Below are positions 1 to 9,604 of a DNA stretch of 60,698 nucleotides, one piece after another. This DNA is from Brevundimonas sp. (GTDB lineage: Bacteria; Pseudomonadota; Alphaproteobacteria; Caulobacterales; Caulobacteraceae): contig NZ_PNLV01000004.1 in assembly GCF_013823285.1 (NCBI RefSeq), forward strand, positions 1 through 60,698, read 5' to 3'. Every line of letters begins with the position of its first letter. The stretch's first letter is position 1. Both the position numbers and the translations under genes were made by a program. The notes under the pieces are model-generated. The model worked only from the letters and a program-made list of their open reading frames with translations, searched no databases and was not told the origin of the DNA.

Positions 1-40
1 TTCGGGACACATGGGCGGGCAGATTTCCGACCACGCCTTT

Positions 41-163
41 CCGCTCACCCCAGCGAAGGCTGGGGTCCAGATGGCGAACTCTGGGCGTGCCGGATTGAAG
101 ACGCCTTCGCCCAAGCCGCCTCAGTCTTACGATCTGGACCCCAGCCTTCGCTGGGGTGAGCGG
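41..163. repeat. Perfect 32-bp inverted repeat downstream of mccA
   Basis: Positions 41-72 and 132-163 are exact reverse complements over 32 bp, separated by 59 bp. Each arm contains its own small hairpin, CCCCAGC-GAAG-GCTGGGG. The right arm ends 10 bp beyond the mccA stop codon, so it could end or stabilise the mccA transcript. No T-run follows, so it is not a classical intrinsic terminator. It looks like a dispersed intergenic palindromic (REP-like) element; copy number elsewhere in the genome cannot be seen here. Confidence 0.85.
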
Positions 164-173
164 TGGAATAAAG

Positions 174-2147
174 CTACGCAGCGTCTTCCGACGCCGTGAT
201 GGTCGCCAGCACCGCGCCGTCGGTCACCTGATCGCCCACCGCGACGCCCAGTTCGCCCACCACCCCGTCGAAGGGCGCGGTCAGGGCGTGCTCCATCTTC
301 ATGGCTTCCAGCACGACGATGGACTGGCCCTTGGCGACGGTCTGGCCGGGCTCGGCCGAGACGGCGACGATCTTGCCGGGCATGGGCGCGCGGAGGGAGC
401 CGTCGGAGGCGGCGGCGGTGGCTGACCCGCCGACGGGCCCGAAATCAAAGACGGAGACGTCGCCGTTGCGGAAAGTCCGGATAACGGTCTCGCCATGCGT
501 CGTCGGCAGAGGCTCGCCGGCGTCCAGATCGCTGTAATCCAGTGGGGCGCCATCAACTGTGAATTCGAAGTCCCAATCGCCAGCGCGTTGCACCACACTG
601 ATCTCCGCCTCGCGCGGCGTACCGTCCTGCCTGAACTTCAGACGTGCCGACTGCCGCTCGCCGTTGAGCCGGAACCCGAAAAGATGCGCGGGAGAAGGGC
701 CCCAAAGGTCGTTGTCGTGAGCGGCGCCGACGAAGTCTTCAACCTTCCAGCCCAAGGCGGCGGTCAGCGGCAAATCACTCGCCGGCGCGGAGAGAAGAGT
801 CTCCTCCTCCGCGCCGATGAAGCCCGTGTCCACATCCCCCTCCACGAAGCGCGGGTGCTCCAGGCAGCGCACGAGGAAGCCAGCGTTGGTTTTCACCGGC
901 CAGACCTCGACTGCGGCACAAGCTTCGGCCAGCGCTTCGGCCGCCTCTTCCCGCGTCTCCGCCTGCACGATCAGCTTGGCGATCATGGGATCGTAGTGCT
1001 GGCTGACTTCGCCTCCCTGCTCCACGCCGGTGTCGACCCGGGCGTCGTCCGGCATGACAAAATGCTCAAGCTTGCCGATGCTCGGCAGAAAGCCGTTGGC
1101 CGGGTCCTCGGCGTAGAGGCGGGCCTCCATGGCCCAGCCGTCCAGCTGGATCTTGTCCTGTTGAAGCGGCAGGGGCTCGCCCGCAGCCACGCGGAACTGC
1201 CATTCCACCAGATCGACGCCCGTGATCGCCTCGGTGACCGGGTGCTCCACCTGCAGACGGGTGTTCATCTCCATGAACCAGATGCGGTCGGGCTTGAGGC
1301 CCTCGGAGGCGTCGGCGATGAACTCGATTGTGCCGGCGCCCACATAGTTCACCGCCTTGGCCGCGCGAACGGCGGCGTCGGTGACGGCCTTGCGCGTCTC
1401 GGAGTCCATGCCGGGGGCCGGGGCCTCCTCGATCACCTTCTGGTGGCGGCGCTGCAGCGAGCAGTCGCGCTCGTACAGGTGGACGACCTCGCCGGTGGAA
1501 TCGCCAAACACCTGCACCTCGATGTGGCGCGGGCGGGTGATGTATTTCTCGATCAGGACGCGAGGATCGCCGAACGAGGCCTCCCCTTCCCGCTGGGCGC
1601 CCGCGAGACCGGCGGCGAAGTCAGCCGAGCGCTCGACCTTCTTCATGCCCTTGCCGCCGCCGCCGGCGACGGCCTTGATCAGCACCGGATAGCCGATGGC
1701 GTCGGCCTCCTTCTGGAGGCGTTCCAGCGACTGGTCCTCGCCCAGATAGCCGGGGGTGACGGGCACGCCTGCCTTGTCCATCAGGGTCTTGGCCGCGTCC
1801 TTCAGGCCCATGGCGCGGATGGCGGCGGGCGGCGGGCCGATCCAGACCAGCCCGGCGGCCATGACCGCCTCGGCGAAGTCGGCGTTCTCGGACAGGAAGC
1901 CGTAGCCGGGATGGATGGCCTCGGCCCCGGTCTCCTTCGCGGCGGCCAGCACCTTCTTCGCGTCCAGATAGGACTCGCGGGCGGCGGCCGGGCCGATCAA
2001 CACGGCATCGTCCGCCTCACGCACATGCAGGGCGTCGGCGTCCGCCTCGGAATAGACGGCGATGGTGCGCACGCCCATGGCGCGGGCGGTGCGGAAGACG
2101 CGACAGGCGATCTCGCCACGGTTGGCGACCAAAACGGATTTGAACAT
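174..2147 (-). CDS. mccA: 3-methylcrotonyl-CoA carboxylase, biotin-containing alpha subunit
   Basis: 657 aa, usual length for acyl-CoA carboxylase alpha subunits. The N-terminal half is a biotin carboxylase (VANRGEIACRV start, ATP-grasp loop GGGGKGMKKV, EMNTRLQVEHPVTE). The C-terminus carries the biotinyl domain with EAMKMEH, biotinylated lysine at about K617. It carboxylates biotin for transfer by the beta subunit in leucine degradation. The substrate is assigned from context: a matching carboxyltransferase (6139-7731) and a methylglutaconyl-CoA hydratase-like gene lie upstream on the same strand. Two unrelated genes separate mccA from them, which is unusual. A propionyl- or geranyl-CoA carboxylase subunit is the alternative. 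Confidence 0.88.
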   Translation of the reverse strand: MFKSVLVANRGEIACRVFRTARAMGVRTIAVYSEADADALHVREADDAVLIGPAAARESYLDAKKVLAAAKETGAEAIHPGYGFLSENADFAEAVMAAGLVWIGPPPAAIRAMGLKDAAKTLMDKAGVPVTPGYLGEDQSLERLQKEADAIGYPVLIKAVAGGGGKGMKKVERSADFAAGLAGAQREGEASFGDPRVLIEKYITRPRHIEVQVFGDSTGEVVHLYERDCSLQRRHQKVIEEAPAPGMDSETRKAVTDAAVRAAKAVNYVGAGTIEFIADASEGLKPDRIWFMEMNTRLQVEHPVTEAITGVDLVEWQFRVAAGEPLPLQQDKIQLDGWAMEARLYAEDPANGFLPSIGKLEHFVMPDDARVDTGVEQGGEVSQHYDPMIAKLIVQAETREEAAEALAEACAAVEVWPVKTNAGFLVRCLEHPRFVEGDVDTGFIGAEEETLLSAPASDLPLTAALGWKVEDFVGAAHDNDLWGPSPAHLFGFRLNGERQSARLKFRQDGTPREAEISVVQRAGDWDFEFTVDGAPLDYSDLDAGEPLPTTHGETVIRTFRNGDVSVFDFGPVGGSATAAASDGSLRAPMPGKIVAVSAEPGQTVAKGQSIVVLEAMKMEHALTAPFDGVVGELGVAVGDQVTDGAVLATITASEDAA

Positions 2148-2193
2148 GGGGCGACCCTATCCCAGACCACGCGATCTGGCGAAAGCCCTGTCG

Positions 2194-4080
2194 TTACTCC
2201 GCAACCGGGACGGACGGGGCGAAGTCGGCCCGGCGTACTTCCTGAACCCCATCGCCCTCCAGACGGCCCTCGACGATCTCGTAGCCCATCAGGGCGAATA
2301 TCCGGTCGCCGAGGAAGATGGGACGGGCGTTGCCGTACCAGTCCACGCAGGACACCCGGCAGCCGTCGTCGCGGACGCCGTCCCCGGACGCGTCCAGACG
2401 CCCGAGCGGGGACAGCGCGCGCGTCTGACGCCGCAGGAACAGCATGGCCGCATGGGGCGTCCACTCGCCCCATTCCTCATCGGGCGGCCGGTTTGACAGT
2501 ATGGGCAGGCCCAGCAACCCGTCCTCGCCCCCCGCGTCGGGCCGGAAGAAGAAGGCGTGGCTGCGCGACTCCGTCTGGCTGGCGCGGGGCTGAACGTGAC
2601 GGGGCCCGAGCGTGGGCGCGCCGGATGACAGATCCAGGGTGGTGAAGGTGACCTCTTCCTGTCCGCCGACGGCCAGGGCGTCGCGCCCGATCTGTTCGAT
2701 GCGCGCCACGCCGTCAGGCAGGTCGAGGAGCACGGGCTCGCCGGGCGCGATGGGGACCGCCACCAATTGGGCGGGCATGGTGGCGGCCGGCTGGCCGTAA
2801 TAGGCGCCCGGCCCTGTGGTCGTGCTGTAGAAGGCCCAGTCGCCGATGAAGCGGTGGGCGGTGATGAGGCTGTGGTAGAGCCCCTGGCCCGGCGTGAACT
2901 GGTAGTCGGACAGCATGGGCGCCCGCGACCCGTCGCCAAAGCGCGACGTGGGCAGGCGCAGCAGGGCAACGCCCGTGGGCTGATCACCCCATTGCGGTAT
3001 GGATCCGCGCGCGGCCACGAGCATGTCCAGGCGGCCGGCTTCCGTATTGGCGTGGAAGCCTAGCGGACCGAGCGGGGCCTCCCAGACCTGGGCGGCGGTC
3101 ACCGGACCGCCGTCGTGGCCGAAGCGATAGACGAAAGCGAACTCTCCGATCTCGTGAGCGACCTCGTTCCAGAGATAGGCCGCGTTGTGCGAGACGAAGA
3201 AGGTCGCGTAGTCGTCGCCCATGACCATGGTCGCGGCGCAGTCCAGCTCGACCGCCGCCAGGTCGCAGCGATAGACCACATGCATCATCGCGACGTATTC
3301 GGCCCCGGCGCGCTGCAGGACGCGCGGCATGTAGACATCCTGGCTGCGGGCGATACGCCGGAACGCCGGTTCGTCCTGGCCCTCGGTCCAGCGGCTGATC
3401 CCCGGCAGGGCGTTCAGGACGTCATCCCCGTCGTAGCTGAAGCGCAGCGGTGAATAGACGATCAGCTGCGTCCCGATCAGGCGCGAGGCGTAGTTGCTGT
3501 ACGAGAAATAGTCGCTGGCCCGCAGCTGATGGCTGTCGACGAAGGTGAAACGCCCCTCGGGCGACAGGCGGAAGCGATTGATCTCGGTCCCGCCGCGCGA
3601 ATAGCTGAAGCCGATCACCGTCACCATGTCGCCGATGACCAGCATCTCGTCGTACCAGGTGTGGCTGGGATCGACTCCGGGCGCGAAGGCGTCGATGGCG
3701 TCCACCGGCTCCAGCGCGCCGTCGGCCATGGAGACGCTGAACACACGGCCCCGGCGCAGGATCACCAGATGCTCGCCGGAGACCTTGACGATGCCGCCCT
3801 CGTCGATGCCGGCCAGCTGGGTGTTGGTGATGGAGGGCGCGTTCGGCGTCGCAGGCTGGGCGCCTGGAGGCGGCGGCGGCGCGGGCGGCGGCGGCGGCGC
3901 ATGGGGCGGCGGCGCACGAACCCTCAGATGGCCCTCACTGTCCGTCAGGAAGCGGATCAGTTCTGCATCAGACCGGAAATTCGGTACCGACTGGGCGACG
4001 ACCGAACCGGCCGCCCCGATCAGAATGACCCCGAGCACGGCGGCGAAGACGGCCGCCATGGCCGCGTGACATGAACGCAT
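2194..4080 (-). CDS. Secreted beta-propeller domain protein
   Basis: 628 aa. It starts at an ATG preceded by a strong GGGAGGGG site. Residues 1-30 form a signal peptide ending near AGSVVAQS. A Pro/Ala/His-rich linker (about residues 57-80) follows, then a long beta-rich region opening with TNTQLAGIDEGGIVKVSG, the typical entry to the secreted Beta_propel family (often annotated as C-terminal beta-propeller). It is probably periplasmic or surface-exposed; no enzymatic motif is visible and the function is unknown. It lies between mccA and a DUF3667 gene on the same strand, 46 bp ahead of mccA, so it may share their transcript without being involved in leucine breakdown. Confidence 0.75.
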   Translation of the reverse strand: MRSCHAAMAAVFAAVLGVILIGAAGSVVAQSVPNFRSDAELIRFLTDSEGHLRVRAPPPHAPPPPPAPPPPPGAQPATPNAPSITNTQLAGIDEGGIVKVSGEHLVILRRGRVFSVSMADGALEPVDAIDAFAPGVDPSHTWYDEMLVIGDMVTVIGFSYSRGGTEINRFRLSPEGRFTFVDSHQLRASDYFSYSNYASRLIGTQLIVYSPLRFSYDGDDVLNALPGISRWTEGQDEPAFRRIARSQDVYMPRVLQRAGAEYVAMMHVVYRCDLAAVELDCAATMVMGDDYATFFVSHNAAYLWNEVAHEIGEFAFVYRFGHDGGPVTAAQVWEAPLGPLGFHANTEAGRLDMLVAARGSIPQWGDQPTGVALLRLPTSRFGDGSRAPMLSDYQFTPGQGLYHSLITAHRFIGDWAFYSTTTGPGAYYGQPAATMPAQLVAVPIAPGEPVLLDLPDGVARIEQIGRDALAVGGQEEVTFTTLDLSSGAPTLGPRHVQPRASQTESRSHAFFFRPDAGGEDGLLGLPILSNRPPDEEWGEWTPHAAMLFLRRQTRALSPLGRLDASGDGVRDDGCRVSCVDWYGNARPIFLGDRIFALMGYEIVEGRLEGDGVQEVRRADFAPSVPVAE

Positions 4081-4144
4081 GATCCCCTCCCGGCCCCCGC
4101 CGCCGCTACTGTGGCGAACGACGTTCCTCCAGACAAGTCCGGGC

Positions 4145-5203
4145 TCAGCTCGCCATTTCGTTGAAGGCGAGAAACAGCCACAGCAGCAACATGAAGCTGC
4201 CTGCGATGGTGGTGGCCGTGAACAGGACGAACATGCGCAGCAGGGTCATGGCCGTGTTGCTGGCGTAGGCCCCGCGCATGTGGACGAACAGATGCACGGG
4301 CGACAGCCACAGCAGGCTCCAGGCGACGGGCCCGATCCCCATGGCCAGCAGGAAAGTCGTGGTGATCAGCAGCAGCTGGAACGACAGGGAGTGCATGGAG
4401 AAGATCAGGTGGTCGAACAGGAAGACCTCGCGCCGCCAGAAGAACATACAGGCCAGAATCAGGGCCGAGACCGGCAGCAGGAGCATGACCACCCGCTGGG
4501 CCCAGACGGCGAGGAGCAGGGAGAAGCGGCGAGGTTCCGCCCGCATCCCCTCGGCCCGCTCGTTCACCCAGGCCCTGAAAGCCGTGAGGTTTTCACTGTC
4601 GGCGGGGTCAGTGGCCTGCTGCTCGACGATCTGGTCGGCTTCCCGGGCCGCCGTAATCCCCGCAACCAGGCCACCCCAATTGCGCTCCAGGGCCGCCTCG
4701 GCGATGCGCTTCTCCTCCTCGGTCATGCTTTCGTCCGCGGCGATCTCCGCGCGCGCCTGATCGAGGGCGGACCGGGGATCGGCCGCCGAGGCGCCGGCCT
4801 GCCCGACAAACTCGTCGGCGCTGCCTCTGTTCAGGGCGCACTGGCCCACCACGAAGGTGAGCAGGAGGATCACCAGGAACATGCGCAGCGGCGGCACCTG
4901 AAAGGCGCGCTTGCCGTCCAGATAGTCGCGGGTCAGGCGGCCGGGGCGCAGGATCAACTGCGGCAGGGTGCGGGCCAGACGGCCGTCCAGATGGAAGAAG
5001 CTCTCCAGCGCCTCCTTGCCCAGCTTCCAGAAGGACTTGTGGAAGTCCTCGGCCAGCTGGCCGCAGGCATGGCAGTAGGTCCCGACCAGCGGCGTCTCGC
5101 AATTGGCGCAGGGCGTGCCGGGCGGGATGTCCGCCTGTCTGCGCCGGAAGCGCAGCCAGCCCCCCGCCGAGGCCGCCGCCGCGGTCTCCAGTTCGTTGGT
5201 CAT
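4145..5203 (-). CDS. DUF3667 family zinc-ribbon membrane protein
   Basis: 352 aa. The N-terminal part has a C-x2-C...C-x2-C zinc ribbon (CANCETPLVGTYCHACGQ) followed by the DUF3667 signature (SFFHLDGRLARTL, LILRPGRLTRDYLDGKR). The protein then alternates hydrophobic segments (MFLVILLLTFVVG, VVMLLLPVSALILACMFF and several near the C-terminus) with a charged helical stretch in the middle. It is an inner-membrane protein of unknown role. It starts 21 bp after the hydratase stop codon, on the same strand, so co-transcription with the leucine catabolism genes is likely. Confidence 0.8.
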   Translation of the reverse strand: MTNELETAAAASAGGWLRFRRRQADIPPGTPCANCETPLVGTYCHACGQLAEDFHKSFWKLGKEALESFFHLDGRLARTLPQLILRPGRLTRDYLDGKRAFQVPPLRMFLVILLLTFVVGQCALNRGSADEFVGQAGASAADPRSALDQARAEIAADESMTEEEKRIAEAALERNWGGLVAGITAAREADQIVEQQATDPADSENLTAFRAWVNERAEGMRAEPRRFSLLLAVWAQRVVMLLLPVSALILACMFFWRREVFLFDHLIFSMHSLSFQLLLITTTFLLAMGIGPVAWSLLWLSPVHLFVHMRGAYASNTAMTLLRMFVLFTATTIAGSFMLLLWLFLAFNEMAS

Positions 5204-5224
5204 GCCCCCTGCCCCCGTTATCGG

Positions 5225-6121
5225 CTACTTCGCCCAGTTCGGCTTGCGCTTGTCGAGGAAGGCGCGGACGCCTTCCTGGCCCTCGACGCTGACGCGCGCG
5301 CGGGCGATCAGGCGGGCGGTGTCGTCCATCAGGCCGGAATCAATGCGCCGGTTGGCCACCAGATGGACCACCCGCTTGGCCTCGCCCATGGCGCCGGGCG
5401 CGCAGGCGGTCAGGGTGCTGGTGATCTGGTCGATGAAGCCGTGCAGGGCGTCCACGTCGGGCACCACTGCGTCCACCAGCCCCACATGAGCGGCGTAGTC
5501 CGCGTCGAAAGGATTGCCCGTCAGGAACAGGGCCCGGGCCCGGCGGGCGCCCACGGCCTCGACCACATAGGGGGCGATGGTGGCGGGGATCAGGCCCAGC
5601 TTGACCTCGGAGAAGGCGAAGGTGGCGCTCTTGACCGCCACGGCCATGTCGCAGGCGGCGACGATGCCCGCCCCGCCGCCCATGGCCGCACCCTCGACCA
5701 GGGCCACCGTCAGGGCCGGAATGTCGTAGAGCGCCTTGAGCATGTCGGCCAGGCCCATGGCGTCGTCGCGGTTGTCGCTCTCGGACCAGTCGGCCGCGTC
5801 ACGCATCCAGTTCAGGTCCGCGCCCGCGCTGAACACACCGCCCGCGCCGCGGATGAACACGGCACGCACATGGTCGGCGCCGTGCAGCGTCTCGAACGCC
5901 TCGCGCAGGGCCGCGATGGTCGCGGCGTCAAAGGCGTTCTTTTTTGACGGCCGGTTGATGGTGATGAACACCATGCCGTCGGGGGTGGAGTCGATCACCG
6001 CCAGCTTGTCGTCGGCGTCCGGCGCGGCGCCCGCCACCAGCGGATGGTTGATGCGGTTCATCTCGGCGGCCTCGGCGTCGGTGACGTCCAGGGCGTTGAG
6101 GTCTTCGGGGGTCTGGGCCAT
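5225..6121 (-). CDS. Enoyl-CoA hydratase/isomerase, probable methylglutaconyl-CoA hydratase
   Basis: 298 aa from the ATG at 6121, chosen because GGAG sits six bases upstream; an in-frame ATG at 6133 is the alternative. It is a crotonase-fold protein: the oxyanion-hole segments FSAGADLNWM and GAAMGGGAG are present. The gene begins 17 bp after mccB. The hydratase acting after methylcrotonyl-CoA carboxylase (LiuC/AUH type) is normally encoded next to mccB, and this is the basis for the substrate call. An unusual acidic N-terminal extension of about 35 residues precedes the fold. Confidence 0.82.
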   Translation of the reverse strand: MAQTPEDLNALDVTDAEAAEMNRINHPLVAGAAPDADDKLAVIDSTPDGMVFITINRPSKKNAFDAATIAALREAFETLHGADHVRAVFIRGAGGVFSAGADLNWMRDAADWSESDNRDDAMGLADMLKALYDIPALTVALVEGAAMGGGAGIVAACDMAVAVKSATFAFSEVKLGLIPATIAPYVVEAVGARRARALFLTGNPFDADYAAHVGLVDAVVPDVDALHGFIDQITSTLTACAPGAMGEAKRVVHLVANRRIDSGLMDDTARLIARARVSVEGQEGVRAFLDKRKPNWAK

Positions 6122-6138
6122 GTCTTGCTCCATTGGAA

Positions 6139-7731
6139 TTACATCCTGAACACGCCGAAGGTGGTGTCCGGTATCGGGGCGTTCAGGCTGGCGCTGATGG
6201 CCAGGCCCAGGACGTCGCGGGTCTGGGCCGGGTCGATGACGCCGTCGTCCCATAAACGCGCGGTGGCGTAATAGGGGTTGCCCTCGTCCTCGTATTTCTG
6301 GCGGATCGGGGCCTTGAAGGCCTCGGCGTCGGCCTCGGACCAGCTGTCGGCGTCGCGATGGACGGTGGCCAGAACGCTGGCGGCCTGCTCGCCGCCCATC
6401 ACCGAGATGCGGCTGTTGGGCCAGGTGAACAGGAAGCGGGGCGAATAGGCCCGACCGCACATGCCGTAGTTGCCCGCCCCGAAACTGCCGCCGATCAGGA
6501 CGGTGAATTTGGGCACTTCCGCGCTGGCCACCGCCGTCACCAGCTTGGCCCCGTGCTTGGCGATGCCCTCGGCCTCGTACTTGCCGCCCACCATGAAGCC
6601 GGAGATGTTCTGCAGGAACACCAGCGGGATCTTCCGCTTGCAGGCCAGTTCGATGAAGTGGGCGCCCTTCTGGGCGCTCTCGCTGAACAGCACGCCGTTG
6701 TTGGCCAGGATGGCCACCGGCTGGCCCCAGATGCGGGCGAAGCCGCAGACCAGCGACGTGCCGTACAGGGCCTTGAACTCGTCGAAGGTTGAGCCGTCGA
6801 CGACGCGGGCGATGACCTCGCGCACGTCATAGGGGGCCCGCACGTCGTCGGGGATGATGCCGTAGAGCTCTTCCGGATCGAAGGCGGGCGGGACCGGCTC
6901 GGCCAGGTCCAGCTCCACCCGCTTGACCGTGTTCAGATTGGCGACGATGTCGCGCACGATCTGCAGGGCGTGTTCATCGTTCTCGGCCACATGGTCCACC
7001 ACGCCCGACAGGCGGCCGTGGGTCTCGGCGCCGCCCAGCTGTTCGGCGCTGATGACCTCTCCGGTGGCGGCCTTCACCAGCGGCGGGCCGGCCAGGAAGA
7101 TGGTGCCCTGATTGCGCACGATGACGGTCTCGTCCGACATGGCCGGCACATAGGCGCCGCCGGCGGTGCAGGAGCCCATGACACAGGCGATCTGGGGGAT
7201 GGACCGGGCCGACATGCGGGCCTGGTTGAAGAAGATGCGGCCGAAATGGTCGCGGTCGGGGAAGACCTCGGCCTGGTGGGGCAGGTTGGCGCCGCCGGAG
7301 TCCACCAGATAGACGCACGGCAGATTGTTCTGTTCGGCGATCTCCTGGGCGCGCAGGTGCTTCTTCACCGTCATGGGGAAGTAGGCGCCGCCCTTCACCG
7401 TGGGGTCATTGGCCACGATCATGACCTCGCGCCCCGAGACCCGGCCCACGCCGCAGATCATGCCGGCCCCCGGCGCCTCGTCGCCGTACATGCCATTGGC
7501 GGCCAGCTGGCCCACCTCGAGGAACGGCGAGCCGGGGTCCAGCAGCCGCTCCACCCGGTCGCGGGGCAGCAGCTTGCCGCGCGAGACGTGGCGCTCGCGG
7601 GACTTCTCGGACCCGCCCAGCGCGGCTTTCGCCACCTTGTCGCGCAGCTCGTCGCGCAGGCACCGGTTATGGGCCTCCAGGGTCTTGAAGGCAGGGGAAT
7701 TGGCGTCGATGGCCGAGGTCAACTTGGGCAT
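6139..7731 (-). CDS. mccB: 3-methylcrotonyl-CoA carboxylase, carboxyltransferase beta subunit
   Basis: 530 aa from the ATG at 7731; the open frame extends further upstream but with no family similarity. It has the two carboxyltransferase half-domains: N-terminal [22 protein letters not shown] and [20 protein letters not shown]-terminal [20 protein letters not shown] and [13 protein letters not shown]. The length and the [11 protein letters not shown] segment match methylcrotonyl-CoA rather than propionyl-CoA carboxylase. It transfers the carboxyl group from MccA biotin to methylcrotonyl-CoA. It is the promoter-proximal gene of the minus-strand leucine catabolism unit; the 194-bp region upstream is shared with a divergent gene. 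Confidence 0.9.
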   Translation of the reverse strand: MPKLTSAIDANSPAFKTLEAHNRCLRDELRDKVAKAALGGSEKSRERHVSRGKLLPRDRVERLLDPGSPFLEVGQLAANGMYGDEAPGAGMICGVGRVSGREVMIVANDPTVKGGAYFPMTVKKHLRAQEIAEQNNLPCVYLVDSGGANLPHQAEVFPDRDHFGRIFFNQARMSARSIPQIACVMGSCTAGGAYVPAMSDETVIVRNQGTIFLAGPPLVKAATGEVISAEQLGGAETHGRLSGVVDHVAENDEHALQIVRDIVANLNTVKRVELDLAEPVPPAFDPEELYGIIPDDVRAPYDVREVIARVVDGSTFDEFKALYGTSLVCGFARIWGQPVAILANNGVLFSESAQKGAHFIELACKRKIPLVFLQNISGFMVGGKYEAEGIAKHGAKLVTAVASAEVPKFTVLIGGSFGAGNYGMCGRAYSPRFLFTWPNSRISVMGGEQAASVLATVHRDADSWSEADAEAFKAPIRQKYEDEGNPYYATARLWDDGVIDPAQTRDVLGLAISASLNAPIPDTTFGVFRM

Positions 7732-7925
7732 GGCGCAGGCATAAACGGCGCCGGGCTCCGGGGAAAGGGCGTGCGTAAACCCGGACCTGTGCCAAGGCGG
7801 AACAGGGCCTGATGCATGCCCGCCACAGTCCGGCCCCAATTCGCTCAAGCGAGGTTCATCCGTCCACGGCCATGCTTCGTCTGCTGTCGATTCTGCGTCA
7901 GCATCGTCGTGAAGGAGCGATCATC

Positions 7926-8243
7926 ATGGCCGGCAATGGCAAGACTGAACCGAACCTGCGCGTGGTGAATGCCGAGGCCGAGGTCTATGACCTGATGCGC
8001 AAGCCCGAGACCACGGGCGAGCGGGTCAGGCGTCTGCAGCTGGAGGCCCGCGCCCTCGCCGTCGAGCAGGTCGAGACGCTGGAGCGGCTGCTGCTAGAGG
8101 CGACGGCCCTGTCGAAAGAGATCGCCGAGGGCGGCGACGCCTATCCGGTGGGCGCCCGCGAGATCGCGTCCCGGCTGGTCGCCGACCTGCCGACCAAGGT
8201 CGAGACCATGAAACAGATCATCGGCCGGATGCCGGTGAAGTAG
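7926..8243 (+). CDS. Conserved-looking small hypothetical protein
   Basis: 105 aa from the ATG at 7926, which has GAAGGAGCG about 9 bases upstream; an in-frame ATG at 7872 has no such site. The protein is soluble and largely helical with many Glu, Arg and Leu residues (for example RRLQLEARALAVEQVETLERLLLEA), suggesting a coiled coil or helical bundle. There is no signal peptide and no recognisable catalytic motif. It is transcribed divergently from mccB and convergently with the glycosyltransferase, from which it is separated by 4 bp. I do not recognise the family. Confidence 0.7.
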   Translation: MAGNGKTEPNLRVVNAEAEVYDLMRKPETTGERVRRLQLEARALAVEQVETLERLLLEATALSKEIAEGGDAYPVGAREIASRLVADLPTKVETMKQIIGRMPVK

Positions 8244-8247
8244 AGCC

Positions 8248-9585
8248 TCAGAGCAGGATCTTCTTCGGCGACCGGAACGGCTGGGCGCCCACCTCAAGGC
8301 GCAGGGCGCCGGGCGTGCGCAGGTTGCGGGCGTGCCAGAAGGACCAGCGCTCCCAATAGATCAGCCGGTCCAGATTGAAACCCCCGGCGCCGAAGCCGCT
8401 GTCCTTCGCCCCCGTCAGGGAATCGGCGCGCCAGGCGCCCAGGATCAGCGGCGTGCGCGAGATGGCGACGCGACGGGGGCCGAACAGCTGCACCAGCCGC
8501 CACCAGTATTCATTGTCGGCACCGCTGAGCACCTGATGGAAATAGCCGGCGCGCCTCATGACCGGTTCGCGCTCGAACATCAGGGTCGACGGGGCCCAGC
8601 GGGTCAGGGGCCAGACGCCCCGGGCGTGGATTTCGCCTTCGGCGTCCACACGCAGGCTGCGGCCGGAATGTGCGGTCAGTTTGCGCGCCCGCATCTCGGC
8701 CACCTGACGGGCCAGCCGGTCCGGGTGGGCCCATTCATCGGAGTCCTGAACCGCCACCCAATGTCCTTCGGCCCGGGCCAGAGCGGCGTTGCGGGCGGTG
8801 TAGGCGCCGCCCCGTTCGGACTGGCGGATCAGGACGAAGCGCGGATCACCATTGGCGGCGGCCAGCGCCCGCTCGGCGGTGTCGTCAGTGGAGGCGTCAT
8901 CAACGAACAGGAACTCCAGGTTGCGCCAGCTCTGGTCCAGCACCGAGCGCACCGCCGCCGCGACCCAGCGGGAGGCGTTCCGCGACGGCATGATGACGCT
9001 GATCAGGGGGCCGTCGACGGCGGGCGAGGCGTCGGCGCGGGCGTTGACGACACTGACAGGGAGGGCCGGATCGAGGGGCTCGGGCGGCGACAGGCTCCAC
9101 GCCCCGTAGCCCTCGCACCATGCGAGGTGGGCCTTTGCCGGATCGTGGCGGTCCAGCGAAGCGCACAGAAAGCCGGCCTGCGGGCCCAAGGCGGTGTCCA
9201 GGGTGCGCCGCGCGTCATCCCCGCGCCCCGCGGCCAGCATCAAGGCCGCGCGCAGGGAGGCGTCGGGGCCTGCGTATTTGGTCAGGGCCAGGGCCGGATC
9301 GAACGCGCTGAGGGACAGGGCCAGATCATGCTCGGGCCGGGGCGCGACGGTGCGGGCGACGTCCAGCGCCTCCCCTGCCCGGCCGGTCGCGGTCAGGCAC
9401 CGGATACGCTCCACCGGAAAGGCGCGGGCGGCGGCGGGATCGCGGTCGAATGCGCGCGCAGCCAGCCGGTGCAACTCCAGCCGCGACAGGGCGACCGGAT
9501 CGCCCATGGCGCCCATGGCCAGGGCGGCGGAGCGGCGGCGCTGTCGGATCAGAAGACGGGCGATCGGGTTCATCAAACCGGACAT
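8248..9585 (-). CDS. Glycosyltransferase family 2 protein with long N-terminal helical region
   Basis: 445 aa. From about residue 195 it is a GT-A glycosyltransferase: LISVIMPSRNAS, SVLDQSWRNLEFLFVDDAS, ARNAALARAEGHWVAVQDSDEW, with DSD as the metal/nucleotide-binding DXD-like motif. The first 190 residues are Ala/Arg/Leu-rich and helical, resembling a TPR-like scaffold. Substrate is unknown; polysaccharide or surface glycan synthesis is likely. The start at 9585 is only 19 bp downstream of the 3' end of tRNA-Val on the same strand, so the mRNA may be cut from a tRNA precursor. An alternative in-frame ATG is at 9573. Confidence 0.85.
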   Translation of the reverse strand: MSGLMNPIARLLIRQRRRSAALAMGAMGDPVALSRLELHRLAARAFDRDPAAARAFPVERIRCLTATGRAGEALDVARTVAPRPEHDLALSLSAFDPALALTKYAGPDASLRAALMLAAGRGDDARRTLDTALGPQAGFLCASLDRHDPAKAHLAWCEGYGAWSLSPPEPLDPALPVSVVNARADASPAVDGPLISVIMPSRNASRWVAAAVRSVLDQSWRNLEFLFVDDASTDDTAERALAAANGDPRFVLIRQSERGGAYTARNAALARAEGHWVAVQDSDEWAHPDRLARQVAEMRARKLTAHSGRSLRVDAEGEIHARGVWPLTRWAPSTLMFEREPVMRRAGYFHQVLSGADNEYWWRLVQLFGPRRVAISRTPLILGAWRADSLTGAKDSGFGAGGFNLDRLIYWERWSFWHARNLRTPGALRLEVGAQPFRSPKKILL

Positions 9586-9604
9586 CCCTCGCCGCTTGGG
9601 AAAA

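Noticed and set aside
495..2645. A 716-codon open frame on the plus strand opposite mccA and the end of the beta-propeller gene
   Set aside because: Antisense shadow spanning two real genes on the other strand; no recognisable domains.
4079..5947. A 622-codon plus-strand open frame across DUF3667 and the hydratase
   Set aside because: Gln/Gly/His-rich translation typical of antisense GC-rich DNA; both genes below it are well supported.
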